A stretch of DNA of 64,000 nt from Aeromonas salmonicida subsp. salmonicida (GCF_001643305.1 NZ_LSGW01000079.1:1-64000), one strand, 5' to 3'; shown: positions 10,361-19,111, counted from the stretch's first letter. Notes: generated from the letters alone by a model not told the origin. Made by a program: numbers and translations.

Positions 10361-11352
10361 TCCTCGCCTGGCCCTGGTTTGCGCTGGCGTTGGTGCTGCC
10401 ATTGCTGGTGCGCTTCGGCCTGCCGCCGCTCTCTGCTGACAAACAAAACCGAACCCTGCTGTTGCACGACGGCTTTCCCCTGCTGCGGCCCCATGCCGGC
10501 CAGCCACTCTGGCGGATGACGCTGTGCTGGTGCGCCCTGGTGCTGGCCCTGTGCCGTCCTCAATGGCAGGAGCCCCCCCTGGTCACTTACCAGAGCAGCC
10601 GGGATCTCATTTTGGCGGTAGACCTTTCCGACAGCATGCGCACCCAGGACATGCTGGATGAGGGGGAGCAGCGGGACAGGCTCAGCGCTGTGCGCCAGCA
10701 GATAAGCCGACTGATCGAAACCCGCCCCGGCGATCGCATCGCCCTCGTTGTCTTCGCCGATCACGCTTACCTGCTCTCCCCCCTGACCCAGGAGACCAAG
10801 GCCCTGCTGACCTTGACCCGTGAGCTCGATTTTGATCTGGTTGGCCGCACCACTGCGCTGGGAGAAGCCATACTGCTGGCTCGCCAGCATGCAGATCCCA
10901 AACGCCCCACTGCCCTGCTGCTGGTCACAGATGGCCGCAACACAGCGGGCAGCGCCGATCCCCTGAGTGAGGCCCGGCGGGCTGCCGCCAGCGGCATGAC
11001 CCTCTACACCCTGGGGGTGGGTGCCGACCCCGATACCTTCGTCGAAGCGCTGCAACCGGCACAAAGCGACCCTAGCGCAGAGCTGGACGAGGCCCTGCTG
11101 CAACAGCTGGCCAAGGTGGGTCAGGGCCGCTATTTCCGTGCCAGGACCCAGGGCGATCTCGATGCCATCAACCAGACCCTGGATACCCTGGAGCCTGCCG
11201 CTACGGCCCGGACCCGCTATCTGCCGAACCGGGAGCTCTATCCCTGGCCCCTGGCACTCGCCTGGCTGTTGCTGATGTGGCCTGACCGTCTGCACTGGCC
11301 CCGCCTGCTGCGCTTGCGCCCCCAACTGCAACGGGGAGACGCCCATGATTGA
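10357..11352 (+). CDS. VWA domain membrane protein (BatA-like)
   Basis: A 331-residue protein with hydrophobic segments at about 1-20 and 52-67, a von Willebrand A domain at about 83-270, and a C-terminal membrane helix near 305. The metal-ion site is intact: DLSDS (89-93), the threonine in GRTTALGEA, and the aspartate in LLVTDGRN. It resembles BatA of MoxR operons. Placed just after DUF58/DUF4381, it is a probable partner of the MoxR ATPase, presenting its VWA domain in the periplasm. Function beyond that is not established. Confidence 0.88.
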   Translation: MILAWPWFALALVLPLLVRFGLPPLSADKQNRTLLLHDGFPLLRPHAGQPLWRMTLCWCALVLALCRPQWQEPPLVTYQSSRDLILAVDLSDSMRTQDMLDEGEQRDRLSAVRQQISRLIETRPGDRIALVVFADHAYLLSPLTQETKALLTLTRELDFDLVGRTTALGEAILLARQHADPKRPTALLLVTDGRNTAGSADPLSEARRAAASGMTLYTLGVGADPDTFVEALQPAQSDPSAELDEALLQQLAKVGQGRYFRARTQGDLDAINQTLDTLEPAATARTRYLPNRELYPWPLALAWLLLMWPDRLHWPRLLRLRPQLQRGDAHD

Positions 11353-11367
11353 TCGCCATGGCCCCGG

Positions 11368-12882
11368 ATGGCTATCATGGAGCTGATACTGCTACGCCCG
11401 CTCTGGCTGCTGGCCCTCTTGCCCTGGTTGTGGCAGGGCTGGCGTCGTCGCAAACAGGCTCCTCTGCTCGCCCCCGCCATGCAGGCCTACCTGCTGCCGG
11501 GACACCACCACCCCCATCCCTGGCTCTGGCTGGCCTGTCTGCCCGTCATACTGGCTTTGAGTGGCCCCGCCCTGCGCCAGCAGAGCCAGTCCATTGCATC
11601 CCCCGCCCTCGACATCTGGTTGCTGGATCTATCCCGCTCCATGCTGGCCACCGATCTGCTGCCGGACCGGGCAACCCGGGTGCGCCTGCTGCTGCAAGAT
11701 ATGCTGGCCGAGGCCCTCCCGAACAAAGAGGGGCGCCCCATCGCCCTTATTCTGTTTGCCGGTGATGCCTACCTCGCCATGCCTGCCACCCGGGATCATC
11801 AGGCCATAGCGCTGCTGTTGCCCGACCTGCGTCCGGCCATCATGCCCAAACAGGGGAGCGCCCCCGAGCGCGCCGTGGCGCTGGCCCTCAGCCAGATCGC
11901 CCCAGGCCAGCGTGCACGACTGCTGCTGATCAGCGACGGCCTCTCGGCAAGACAGGCTGACCGGATCCGCGCACTCTGGCCCTGCCAGGGCGAGCTGTTT
12001 TGCCATGAAGGTGCAGCGCCACGCCTGGATATATTGCTCGCCAGCGGCGGCAAAGCCAGCCGGTTGCCCCCCGTCTCCGGCGAAGTGCAGGGCTTTGGTG
12101 CAGCGCTCGGCCGCGAGCTGCCAGCCCCCGATGTGACGATCATGCAACAGCTTGTCCGCGAGCTGGGTGGCCAGTTGCAGTGGTTGCAGGCGGGGCTTCC
12201 ACGCTTTGCCCCGCTCCCCATGACCCAGACATTGACGGCCAATCAGTCGCAGGATCTCGGCCCCTGGTTGCTGCTGCCCCTGCTGCCATTGGCTCTGCTG
12301 GCCCGCGTCGGCACACTCTGGCTGCTGTTGCTGGGGACCGGATTCGGGATCCTCAACCCGCAGCCCTTGCAGGCCGCTCCCACCTCATCTTTATCAGTAC
12401 AGGAGAGCCAAGCTTGGCAAGCCTATCAGCAGGGACGCTATCTGGCTGCGGCACGCGACTTCAAAGATCCGCTCTGGCGTGGTAATGCCTGGTACAGAGC
12501 CGGCGACTATGCCCAGGCCGCCGCCGCCTATGCGAGTGCAACCAGTGCCACTGCTCACTACAACCGGGGCAACGCACTGGTGCAACTCGGTAACCTTGTC
12601 GCTGCCGAGCAAGCCTATCTGGCTGCGTTGGCGAAGGAGCCCAATCACGAGGATGCACGCTACAACCTTGCGCTGCTGCGGGCTCAGCCACCGCAAGCGA
12701 CCCCACAGGCGCAGGATCCCGACCCCATAGACGCTCCCGAGCAAGCGGCCTCGCCAGACAGCCAGCTCCCCCCCTCGCCACCAGTGTTGCTGCTGGAGCA
12801 GCGGCTGCGCAAAGAGGCTCAGCGCCGTCAGTTGCTCAAGACAGAATGGGGCCAGGAGTACAAAGGAGAAGAGCCTTGGTAA
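11368..12882 (+). CDS. VWA and TPR domain membrane protein (BatB/BatC-like)
   Basis: A 504-residue fusion. Membrane helices lie near 8-25 and 54-68. The VWA domain at about 80-260 has DLSRS (87-91) and LLISDG as metal-site residues. Membrane helices near 290-325 follow, then a tetratricopeptide region at about 350-440 (GNAWYRAGDYAQAAAAYASA, HYNRGNALVQLGNLVAAEQA), a proline-rich stretch and a charged tail. TPRs suggest a scaffold for the VWA partners. The start is not certain: ATG 11368 and ATG 11377 are both possible and the ribosome site is poor. Confidence 0.88.
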   Translation: MAIMELILLRPLWLLALLPWLWQGWRRRKQAPLLAPAMQAYLLPGHHHPHPWLWLACLPVILALSGPALRQQSQSIASPALDIWLLDLSRSMLATDLLPDRATRVRLLLQDMLAEALPNKEGRPIALILFAGDAYLAMPATRDHQAIALLLPDLRPAIMPKQGSAPERAVALALSQIAPGQRARLLLISDGLSARQADRIRALWPCQGELFCHEGAAPRLDILLASGGKASRLPPVSGEVQGFGAALGRELPAPDVTIMQQLVRELGGQLQWLQAGLPRFAPLPMTQTLTANQSQDLGPWLLLPLLPLALLARVGTLWLLLLGTGFGILNPQPLQAAPTSSLSVQESQAWQAYQQGRYLAAARDFKDPLWRGNAWYRAGDYAQAAAAYASATSATAHYNRGNALVQLGNLVAAEQAYLAALAKEPNHEDARYNLALLRAQPPQATPQAQDPDPIDAPEQAASPDSQLPPSPPVLLLEQRLRKEAQRRQLLKTEWGQEYKGEEPW

Positions 12883-14528
12883 AGAGCGCGCCTCTTATTC
12901 GCTTCTTGCTCCCTTGCTGGCTGCTGCTCTGGCTGTTTGCACACCCAGTGCTGGCAGCGCCGCCACGGACCGAGCTGCTGCCGGGTGCCGACAGCCGCGA
13001 CTGGTTGCTTATCATAGAAGCGGACGGGGAGCGTCAGAGCAACGAGCTCATCATCACCCCCCTGCTGCGCCAGTTCGCGGTGGGCAAGGTGACCATCAGC
13101 CGGGTCACAACGCCGGTCCACAGCCTGACCCGCTGGCAGATCCCGCTGCATACCCTGGATGACGGTCCCCATATTGTTCCCGCACTGTCACTGGGATCGG
13201 AACAGACACCTGAGGTACCGTTGCCACAACGCAGCCAGACCGGGACTCTTGTATCCGCACCCAGCCAAGCAGCCCTCTCTCCCATCGAATTGCAGGCCAG
13301 GGTGCTGCATCAGGGGCCCCTCTATCCCGGTCAGCCCTTCATCTATGAGCTCAGCCTCTGGTTGCCAGCCAACATGGAGGCCCCCAATCTCACCGAACCC
13401 GACAGTGACGCTTTTACCATACGTCGACTCGGGGATGATCAATGGCAAGCCCCGGCAGGACCGGGATTGCCGGGTAGGCTGACCCGCAGCTGGCTGTTGC
13501 AGGCCCGAGCCCCCGGACTTCACCCACTGGCCTCGCCGCGTTTTCAGGGCCGTTTGCCGCAGGATAACGGCACCAGCGACCCCCTCTCGGCCAGAGCCGC
13601 TACCCTGTTTGTGAAGATTGACAAGGCGCCGGTGCAACCCGTGGCAAGCCAACTGACCCTGAGTCAGCAGCTGAGTCCGGCTTCGGGCGCCAAGGCCGGT
13701 GAGCCGGTGATCCGCACGCTGACGCTGATAATGGAAGGGGGTGATGGCACGCGAGCCTTGTCCCAACTGGCGGGGATCTCTGCGAATATGCCTGCTGGCA
13801 TGCAGGCAAAACCGGACGGAGAGCAACAACAGGAGCGTTTTCTGGCCAAAGGGGCGCTGCGTTTCGAGCGCCAGTGGCGTCAGGCCCTCACTGCCACCGA
13901 GCCTGGCGACTATCTGTTGCCAGCCATAGAAGTGCCCTGGTTCAACACTCAAAACGGGCGCATCGAACATGCTCGGCTACCTGCCATATCGGTGCACATG
14001 GATGAGACCACGCCTGCAGAGCGCGGACCTGTTGGCCCCAGTGATGAGAGCCTCTACTGGGTTATCTGGGCTCTGCTGCTGCGCGCACTCTGGCAAGGGT
14101 GGCCACGTTGGCACGCCTTCTACCGCTTGCAACAAACACTGCAGCGCGCAGATGCAAACCATGCCAGACAGGCTCTGCTAAAGTGGGCCGGTCTGCGCTG
14201 GCACCGGCGTCATGCCCACCTCACCACCCTGCCCTGTCGCCAGGATCCCCACCTGGCAGCCAGACTTGCCGCGCTGGAACGGGCCTGTTTCACCGCCCAT
14301 GGGACTTCACTTGACAACCTGGCTTGTTGGCAAGGGCTCGCCGGCCCGCTGTGCGCGTACGAGACATTTGCGATAGCCTATGGCCTCAGGCAGCTGGCAG
14401 CTGGCACGACGAGGCCACTGATCCCTCAGGATCCCCCATTTAAAAGGAAGCCCAGCGATGGCGTTAGGTTTTTTCAGAAAAAAAGGTGCCACGGTCGGAA
14501 AGGATCCAACGGCTTCTCCGGTCTATGA
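12876..14528 (+). CDS. BatD-like membrane-anchored protein
   Basis: About 550 residues. A TTG at 12876, right after AAGGAGAAGAGCC, gives a clean signal peptide (LIRFLLPCWLLLWLFAHPVLA); an ATG at 12846 inside the previous gene is the alternative. A long periplasmic Ig-like region characteristic of BatD (LQARVLHQGPLYPGQPFIYELSL near residue 130) is followed by a membrane helix (LYWVIWALLLRALW) and a cytoplasmic tail. The last 24 codons overlap the sigma-factor gene by 71 bases and read like out-of-frame sequence; the repeat CAGCTGGCAGCTGGCA near 14391-14406 could reflect a duplication that shifted the original stop. Confidence 0.82.
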   Translation: MVKSAPLIRFLLPCWLLLWLFAHPVLAAPPRTELLPGADSRDWLLIIEADGERQSNELIITPLLRQFAVGKVTISRVTTPVHSLTRWQIPLHTLDDGPHIVPALSLGSEQTPEVPLPQRSQTGTLVSAPSQAALSPIELQARVLHQGPLYPGQPFIYELSLWLPANMEAPNLTEPDSDAFTIRRLGDDQWQAPAGPGLPGRLTRSWLLQARAPGLHPLASPRFQGRLPQDNGTSDPLSARAATLFVKIDKAPVQPVASQLTLSQQLSPASGAKAGEPVIRTLTLIMEGGDGTRALSQLAGISANMPAGMQAKPDGEQQQERFLAKGALRFERQWRQALTATEPGDYLLPAIEVPWFNTQNGRIEHARLPAISVHMDETTPAERGPVGPSDESLYWVIWALLLRALWQGWPRWHAFYRLQQTLQRADANHARQALLKWAGLRWHRRHAHLTTLPCRQDPHLAARLAALERACFTAHGTSLDNLACWQGLAGPLCAYETFAIAYGLRQLAAGTTRPLIPQDPPFKRKPSDGVRFFQKKRCHGRKGSNGFSGL

Positions 14529-15048
14529 AGGCATGGCAGACAAACAAACCAAATACGAGGCTCTGGTGCATGCCCTGCACGGGGACATCTACCGCTACGC
14601 CTACTGGCTGTGCCGGGATCCCCAGGTGGCGGAAGATCTGGTGCAAGAGACCTTCCTGCGCGCCTGGAAGGCCATTGATACTCTGGTCGATGACAAAGCC
14701 GCCAAGGCCTGGCTCATCACCATATTGCGGCGGGAAAATGCCCGTCGTTTCGAGCGCAGGCAATTTGATCTCATCGATCTCGACGAGCATCCCCAGAGCG
14801 ATCCGGATGCCTTGCACAGCGAGCAGGAGATGGAGCACGAATGGCTTAGACGCCATATCGCCCGTCTGCCCGCCGAATATCAGGAACCCTTGCTGCTGCA
14901 GGTGCTGGGGGGATTCAGCGGCGACGAGATAGCGACGCAGCTGGGGTTGAACAAAAATACCGTCATGACTCGCCTGTTTCGGGCCCGCAACCAGATCAAA
15001 GAGGCCATGGAGTCAAAGACACAACAAAGAGGACATACCCATGGATGA
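14458..15048 (+). CDS. ECF-type RNA polymerase sigma factor (sigma-70 family)
   Basis: A 196-residue sigma factor with only regions 2 and 4. Region 2 is at about 35-95 (DIYRYAYWLCRDPQVAEDLVQETFLRAWKA). Region 4, with its helix-turn-helix, is at about 135-190 (LPAEYQEPLLLQVLGGFSGDEIATQLGLNKNTV). ATG 14458 has a strong site (AAAAGGAAG); ATG 14533 (MADKQTKYEAL) matches the usual family start and is a fair alternative. It overlaps the following DUF3379 gene by 8 bases, the arrangement typical of sigma/anti-sigma pairs. The target genes are unknown; the flanking fadL genes or its own operon are candidates. Confidence 0.9.
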   Translation: MALGFFRKKGATVGKDPTASPVYEGMADKQTKYEALVHALHGDIYRYAYWLCRDPQVAEDLVQETFLRAWKAIDTLVDDKAAKAWLITILRRENARRFERRQFDLIDLDEHPQSDPDALHSEQEMEHEWLRRHIARLPAEYQEPLLLQVLGGFSGDEIATQLGLNKNTVMTRLFRARNQIKEAMESKTQQRGHTHG

Positions 15049-15784
15049 GCTGGAATTTCGCCGTCGAGCCATCACCCATCCACTGGAACAGACTCCCGAG
15101 TTTCTCGAAGCGGCGCAGGCTTCCCCTACCAATCGCAAGCACATGGACGACATGAAGCAGCTGGATCGTCACCTGCATCAGGCCATGGAGGTCGAGGTGC
15201 CGGCAGGGTTGGCCGAGCGTATTTTGCTCAGGCAGGCGCTGGAGGCAGAGCCAGAAACGGTTGTCCCGCTGCCATCTCGCCCACGCACCAGCTGGCGTAT
15301 GCTGGCCATAGCCGCGTCGGTCGCCTTCCTGCTTGGCATGAGTACCCGCTGGTTAAGCTGGCCACTGACAACACCGGGAGAGCTTTCCCTCGGTCAGGTC
15401 GCCATGGCTCACGTCTATGGGGAGGAGCCCTTCATCAAGGATGTGGATGAGAAGGTAAGCCTGCGTACCATCAACGCCAAGATGGAAAAATATGGCGCCA
15501 CCCTGATGGGCATGGACGGCATGAAAGTAACCTATGTCAATCACTGTGCTTTCTACCAGGGGCCGGCGCTGCACATGGTGATCCAGGGCAAGATGGGGCC
15601 TGTCACCCTGTTTCTGGTACCCAAGCATGTGCCACTGACCCTTGAGCCTAACTTCGATGATGGCCAGCTCAAGGGAGAGATAGTGCCGCTCAAGGGAGCC
15701 AACATGGTGTTGATCGGGGATATGCAGGAGTCACTGAACCCGGTGGCGCAGGAACTGGCGTCCCGTTTGCACTGGTCGATTTAA
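15041..15784 (+). CDS. DUF3379 protein, probable anti-sigma factor
   Basis: A 247-residue DUF3379 protein with a charged helical N-terminal domain (1-85), one membrane helix at about 87-107 (MLAIAASVAFLLGMSTRW) and a soluble C-terminal domain predicted to be periplasmic (MAHVYGEEPF, YVNHCAFYQGPALHMVIQG). That topology, and the 8-base overlap with an ECF sigma gene, match transmembrane anti-sigma factors. The role is inferred from context; the family has no defined function that I know of. It is the last gene of the moxR run. Confidence 0.85.
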   Translation: MDELEFRRRAITHPLEQTPEFLEAAQASPTNRKHMDDMKQLDRHLHQAMEVEVPAGLAERILLRQALEAEPETVVPLPSRPRTSWRMLAIAASVAFLLGMSTRWLSWPLTTPGELSLGQVAMAHVYGEEPFIKDVDEKVSLRTINAKMEKYGATLMGMDGMKVTYVNHCAFYQGPALHMVIQGKMGPVTLFLVPKHVPLTLEPNFDDGQLKGEIVPLKGANMVLIGDMQESLNPVAQELASRLHWSI

Positions 15785-15832
15785 CCGGGTTTAACGCGAT
15801 CCCGACTCAGGCGGCGTCGTGTCCGTTATACG

Positions 15833-15868
15833 AGCAGACAATCCGGTTGTCTGCTTGTTCTTCTCCTT
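15833..15868 (+). terminator. Probable terminator of the moxR-sigma operon
   Basis: AGCAGACAA and TTGTCTGCT (15833-15855) form a 9-bp stem with a 5-base loop, followed by the T-rich TGTTCTTCTCCTTT. It lies about 50 bases after the DUF3379 stop. Confidence 0.65.
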
Positions 15869-15926
15869 TAACGCCACAATCCTCACCCATTAGCGCCCAA
15901 TCACCACAAATAGCCAAAATTATTTT

Positions 15927-15943
15927 TGTGATGCAGATCAGCA
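15927..15943 (+). promoter_or_regulatory. Candidate CRP binding site upstream of fadL
   Basis: TGTGATGCAGATCAGCA matches the CRP pattern TGTGA-N6-TCACA in its first half and partly in the second. It sits in the 408-base gap before the first fadL-type gene. CRP control of fadL is known in enterics; here the site is rather far (about 110 bases) from the proposed promoter. Confidence 0.45.
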
Positions 15944-16010
15944 TCAACGTTCAATTTTTACTCAATAACTGGCAAAAGAGACTGTTTAAATGCCAAGTTA
16001 AAACAAATGA

Positions 16011-16039
16011 TTAACACAATAGACACTTTTATGTATTCT
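16011..16039 (+). promoter_or_regulatory. Candidate promoter of the first fadL-type gene
   Basis: TTAACA (16011-16016), a 17-base spacer and TATTCT (16034-16039) lie about 155 bases before the start codon in a clearly AT-rich stretch. No competing pair was better. Confidence 0.45.
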
Positions 16040-16192
16040 GCTGTCACTGGTCTGATTTCTTACCTCCTACCAGATCCATAGAATCACGCCAGAATTGAAT
16101 GGGAAGAAGCTGAAATAACAACAGATCTTGTCGTATACGGTGGCAAAAAAGCCCTGATGCTGACAGAAAATCTGCCTACAAGAGAGAACACT

Positions 16193-17470
16193 ATGACAAC
16201 TGCCTTTTTCAAAAAAAGCCTGATCGCGGCCGCCGTTACTCTGGCCAGTACCCAAACCTTCGCTGCCGCGTTCCAATTGAACGAACACTCGGCCTCCGGT
16301 CTGGGTCGTACGTATGCAGGGGAAGCCGCCATTGCCGACAACGCCTCCGTGTTGTCACGCAACCCGGCAGCCATGACCCGTTTTGACAAGATGGCACTCT
16401 CCGTTTCCGGTACTTATATCAAGCCCGACGTAGACGTGTCAGGTGAGCTCTATACTGGCCCAACAAAGAGACCCGCCAGCGAGAGCGATATCGCCCCCGA
16501 CGCCTTCGTACCGGCCAGCTACTTTATCCAGCCGCTGAACGATCAGTGGGCTTGGGGCATCGGCATGTTCTCCAACTATGGTCTGGCGACCGAGTACTCC
16601 AAGAACTTCGCAGCCGGTGCCGGTGCCGGTGATACCGAGCTGCTGACCTTCAACATCAACCCGAATATCGCCTATCGCATCAACTCAAACTTCAGCGTCG
16701 GTGCCGGCATCAACGCTGTCTACGCCAAGGCTGAGCTAAACCGCTATGCCGGTGCTCTCGCAATCAGTCCCCCTCTTAATAGCGACACCGCAATCGCGCA
16801 CCTAAAGGGCGATACATGGGGCTTTGGCTGGAACGTCGGCACCCTGTACGAAGTAAACGAGGATCATCGTTTCGCTCTTACCTATCGCTCCCAGGTGGAT
16901 TTGAGCTTTGACGGCGACTTCAAGGGTAGTACCTCTAATTTCCAAACCGTCGATGGCAACCTGAAACTGGATCTGCCGGCCCAGGCCGAGTTCGCCGGTT
17001 ACCACCGCCTGAATCAGCAGTTCGCCGTGCACTACTCCGTCAACTGGACTGACTGGAGCGCCTTCCAGGAGCTGAAAGCAACGAGTTCAGGATGTAATAT
17101 GCCCGGTCAACCGGGTGTATGCCTCAATAAACCTGAGAAGTTTAAGGACTCCACCCGCTACGCATTGGGCGGCACCTGGTACATCAGCCCGTCCTGGGAA
17201 GCTCGTATCGGTTTCGCCTATGACAACAGCCCCATCGAGCCAGAATATCGCAGCCTGAGCATTCCGGACTCCGACCGCGTCTGGTATAGCGCTGGTGCCA
17301 CCTACAACATCGACAAGGACATGAGTGTCGATTTCGGCATGGCCTATCTGGATGGCAAAGAAGTGGACGTGAACGAAGGCCTGCGGAGCCACGACGATGT
17401 ACTCCGTTGGAAAGGCACCTCTCACGGTAATGCCTTTCTGGCCTCCGCTCAGTTCAACATGAAATTCTGA
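16193..17470 (+). CDS. fadL: Outer membrane FadL/OmpP1/TodX-type fatty acid porin (copy 1)
   Basis: A 425-residue outer-membrane beta-barrel for uptake of long-chain fatty acids. The ATG at 16193 follows AGAGAG and opens a signal peptide ending TFAAA. The mature protein begins with the family's N-terminal hatch sequence (FQLNEHSASGLGRTYAGEAA, NASVLSRNPAAMTRF). The barrel strands end in FNMKF with the terminal phenylalanine needed for Bam insertion. The SIPDSDRVWYSAGATY motif near the C-terminus is typical. It lies downstream of the sigma/DUF3379 pair and is followed by a paralogue. Fatty acids are the likely substrate given fadIJ 9 kb away, but some FadL proteins carry other hydrophobics. Confidence 0.92.
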   Translation: MTTAFFKKSLIAAAVTLASTQTFAAAFQLNEHSASGLGRTYAGEAAIADNASVLSRNPAAMTRFDKMALSVSGTYIKPDVDVSGELYTGPTKRPASESDIAPDAFVPASYFIQPLNDQWAWGIGMFSNYGLATEYSKNFAAGAGAGDTELLTFNINPNIAYRINSNFSVGAGINAVYAKAELNRYAGALAISPPLNSDTAIAHLKGDTWGFGWNVGTLYEVNEDHRFALTYRSQVDLSFDGDFKGSTSNFQTVDGNLKLDLPAQAEFAGYHRLNQQFAVHYSVNWTDWSAFQELKATSSGCNMPGQPGVCLNKPEKFKDSTRYALGGTWYISPSWEARIGFAYDNSPIEPEYRSLSIPDSDRVWYSAGATYNIDKDMSVDFGMAYLDGKEVDVNEGLRSHDDVLRWKGTSHGNAFLASAQFNMKF

Positions 17471-17483
17471 TTATCTGCAGAAC

Positions 17484-17513
17484 CAAAAGAGCGCCTACGG
17501 GCGCTCTTTTTTT
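17484..17513 (+). terminator. Terminator after fadL copy 1
   Basis: AAAAGAGCGCC-TACG-GGCGCTCTTTTTTT: a stem with a 7-T run, 14 bases after the stop. It indicates that the two fadL genes can be transcribed separately. Confidence 0.92.
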
Positions 17514-17723
17514 ATTCAATATCCTGTTTTCAGCGTACAGCTGTAGCAAACACCTGTTCACATTTCCTTTTTTATCAAGCCATTAGCCCCCTACTTCTCA
17601 GCATTTAATCTTGTTTTACACCCCACAGGGCTGAGCCCGTTGCCTTGCTGGTCATACCATATAAAATCCTGCACCCGACCATAAGACCGATTGAACCCAG
17701 CGTTCATTTTCAAGGACAACGCA

Positions 17724-18980
17724 ATGCACTCCTTTATGAAGCCATCTCTTGTCGCCCTGCTGGTACTGTCAAGCCAGGCCCAGGGAGCAGGTTTCCAGCT
17801 GGCCGAACAATCCGCTACCGGCATGGGCCGCGCCTTCGCAGGCGAGGCAGCCATCGCTGACAACGCCAGCGTGCTCTCCCGCAATGCGGCCGCCATGACC
17901 CGTTTCGATACAGTGGCATTTTCTGGTGGTTTCATCTATGTCCGCCCCGACGTCAACATAGAGGGGACCACCCGGGTGCCTACCGCCATGGGACCGGTCA
18001 ATCTGGATGCCGCAGCCCACGATATTGCTGGCGATGCCTGGGTCCCGAACGCTTATCTGATAGTGCCGCTCAATGAACAGTGGCGACTGGGGCTGGCAGC
18101 CACCTCCTACTACGGCCTCGGCGTCGAGATGCCGGATAACTACAATGCCGGTCACTTCGGCAATATCTCGGACATCAAGACCCTGGATTTGAGTGCTTCG
18201 CTGGCCTATCGCATCAATCAGATGTGGTCTGTCGGCGGCGGCCTTTCCGCCATTCAGGGTGAGGGAGAAGTGGGTGGCACCTTCCCTTCCAACAACAAGA
18301 TAGCCAAACACCTGAAAGGGGATGGCTGGGCCATGGGCTGGCACCTTGGCACTTTGCTGGAGCTGTCAGAAACAACCCGCCTGGGTCTCTCCTACCGGCA
18401 TGATGTGACCCTGACACTCTCCGGCGATGCCATCGGCATCGAGCAAAATGGTCAGGCGTTTACCGACACCGGCAGCCTGGATCTGCCCCTGCCCGCCACG
18501 GCCGAGCTGGCTCTGTTCCATCAGTTGACCCCGACCCTGGCGCTGCACTCAAGCATCAACTGGACCAACTGGAGCAAATTCGTGCAGCTCGAATCCGAGC
18601 TCGACAATCACGGTATCATGCACATCAAGGATGAGCACTGGGAAGACAGCTGGCGCTATGCGCTGGGCCTGACCTATCAGCTGGCACCACAATGGCAACT
18701 GCGCTCAGGTATTGCCTATGATCGCAGCCCGGTCCCGGCCGATCGCCGCACCATCTCCATCCCTGACTCGGACCGGGTCTGGTACAGCGCCGGTGTGGGC
18801 TATCAGGTTGATCGCAACCTCTCGCTGGATCTGGGCCTGACGCTGATCGACGGCAAGAAAGTGGATGTGTCCGAGACCATGGAGCTCAAGCCAGGGATCC
18901 CGCAAACCACCTCTACCTTCCAGGGCACCTCGGAAGGGGATGCCTGGCTGGCTGGCCTGCAGCTGAACTATCTCTTCTAA
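17724..18980 (+). CDS. Outer membrane FadL/OmpP1/TodX-type fatty acid porin (copy 2)
   Basis: A 418-residue paralogue of the preceding gene. The ATG at 17724 has AAGGA eight bases before it. The signal peptide ends SSQAQG; the mature N-terminus (GFQLAEQSATGMGRAFAGEA, NASVLSRNAAAMTRFD) and the SIPDSDRVWYSAG motif are shared with copy 1. The extracellular-loop regions differ, for example the PTAMGPVNLDAAAH region, which suggests different ligands. The protein ends in NYLF with a terminal aromatic residue. It has its own intergenic region of 250 bases. Confidence 0.92.
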   Translation: MHSFMKPSLVALLVLSSQAQGAGFQLAEQSATGMGRAFAGEAAIADNASVLSRNAAAMTRFDTVAFSGGFIYVRPDVNIEGTTRVPTAMGPVNLDAAAHDIAGDAWVPNAYLIVPLNEQWRLGLAATSYYGLGVEMPDNYNAGHFGNISDIKTLDLSASLAYRINQMWSVGGGLSAIQGEGEVGGTFPSNNKIAKHLKGDGWAMGWHLGTLLELSETTRLGLSYRHDVTLTLSGDAIGIEQNGQAFTDTGSLDLPLPATAELALFHQLTPTLALHSSINWTNWSKFVQLESELDNHGIMHIKDEHWEDSWRYALGLTYQLAPQWQLRSGIAYDRSPVPADRRTISIPDSDRVWYSAGVGYQVDRNLSLDLGLTLIDGKKVDVSETMELKPGIPQTTSTFQGTSEGDAWLAGLQLNYLF

Positions 18981-19013
18981 CCGGCTCTTCCAACCCCGGT
19001 CCCCTCCCATTCA

Positions 19014-19066
19014 AGCACTATGCCAGTTATTGACTGTTTCCGGTCCCGCAGCGCTGGCATAGTGCT
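19014..19066. repeat. Perfect 13-bp inverted repeat between fadL copy 2 and the EAL-HDOD gene
   Basis: AGCACTATGCCAG (19014-19026) is mirrored exactly by CTGGCATAGTGCT (19054-19066) with a 27-base loop. No T-run follows, so it is not a standard terminator. It sits about 45 bases before the EAL-HDOD start and could be an operator, an mRNA hairpin or a weak terminator. Confidence 0.75.
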
Positions 19067-19111
19067 CATCTTCACAATAAAATCAATCCAGTACTCACGC
19101 TGGAGAGATGC

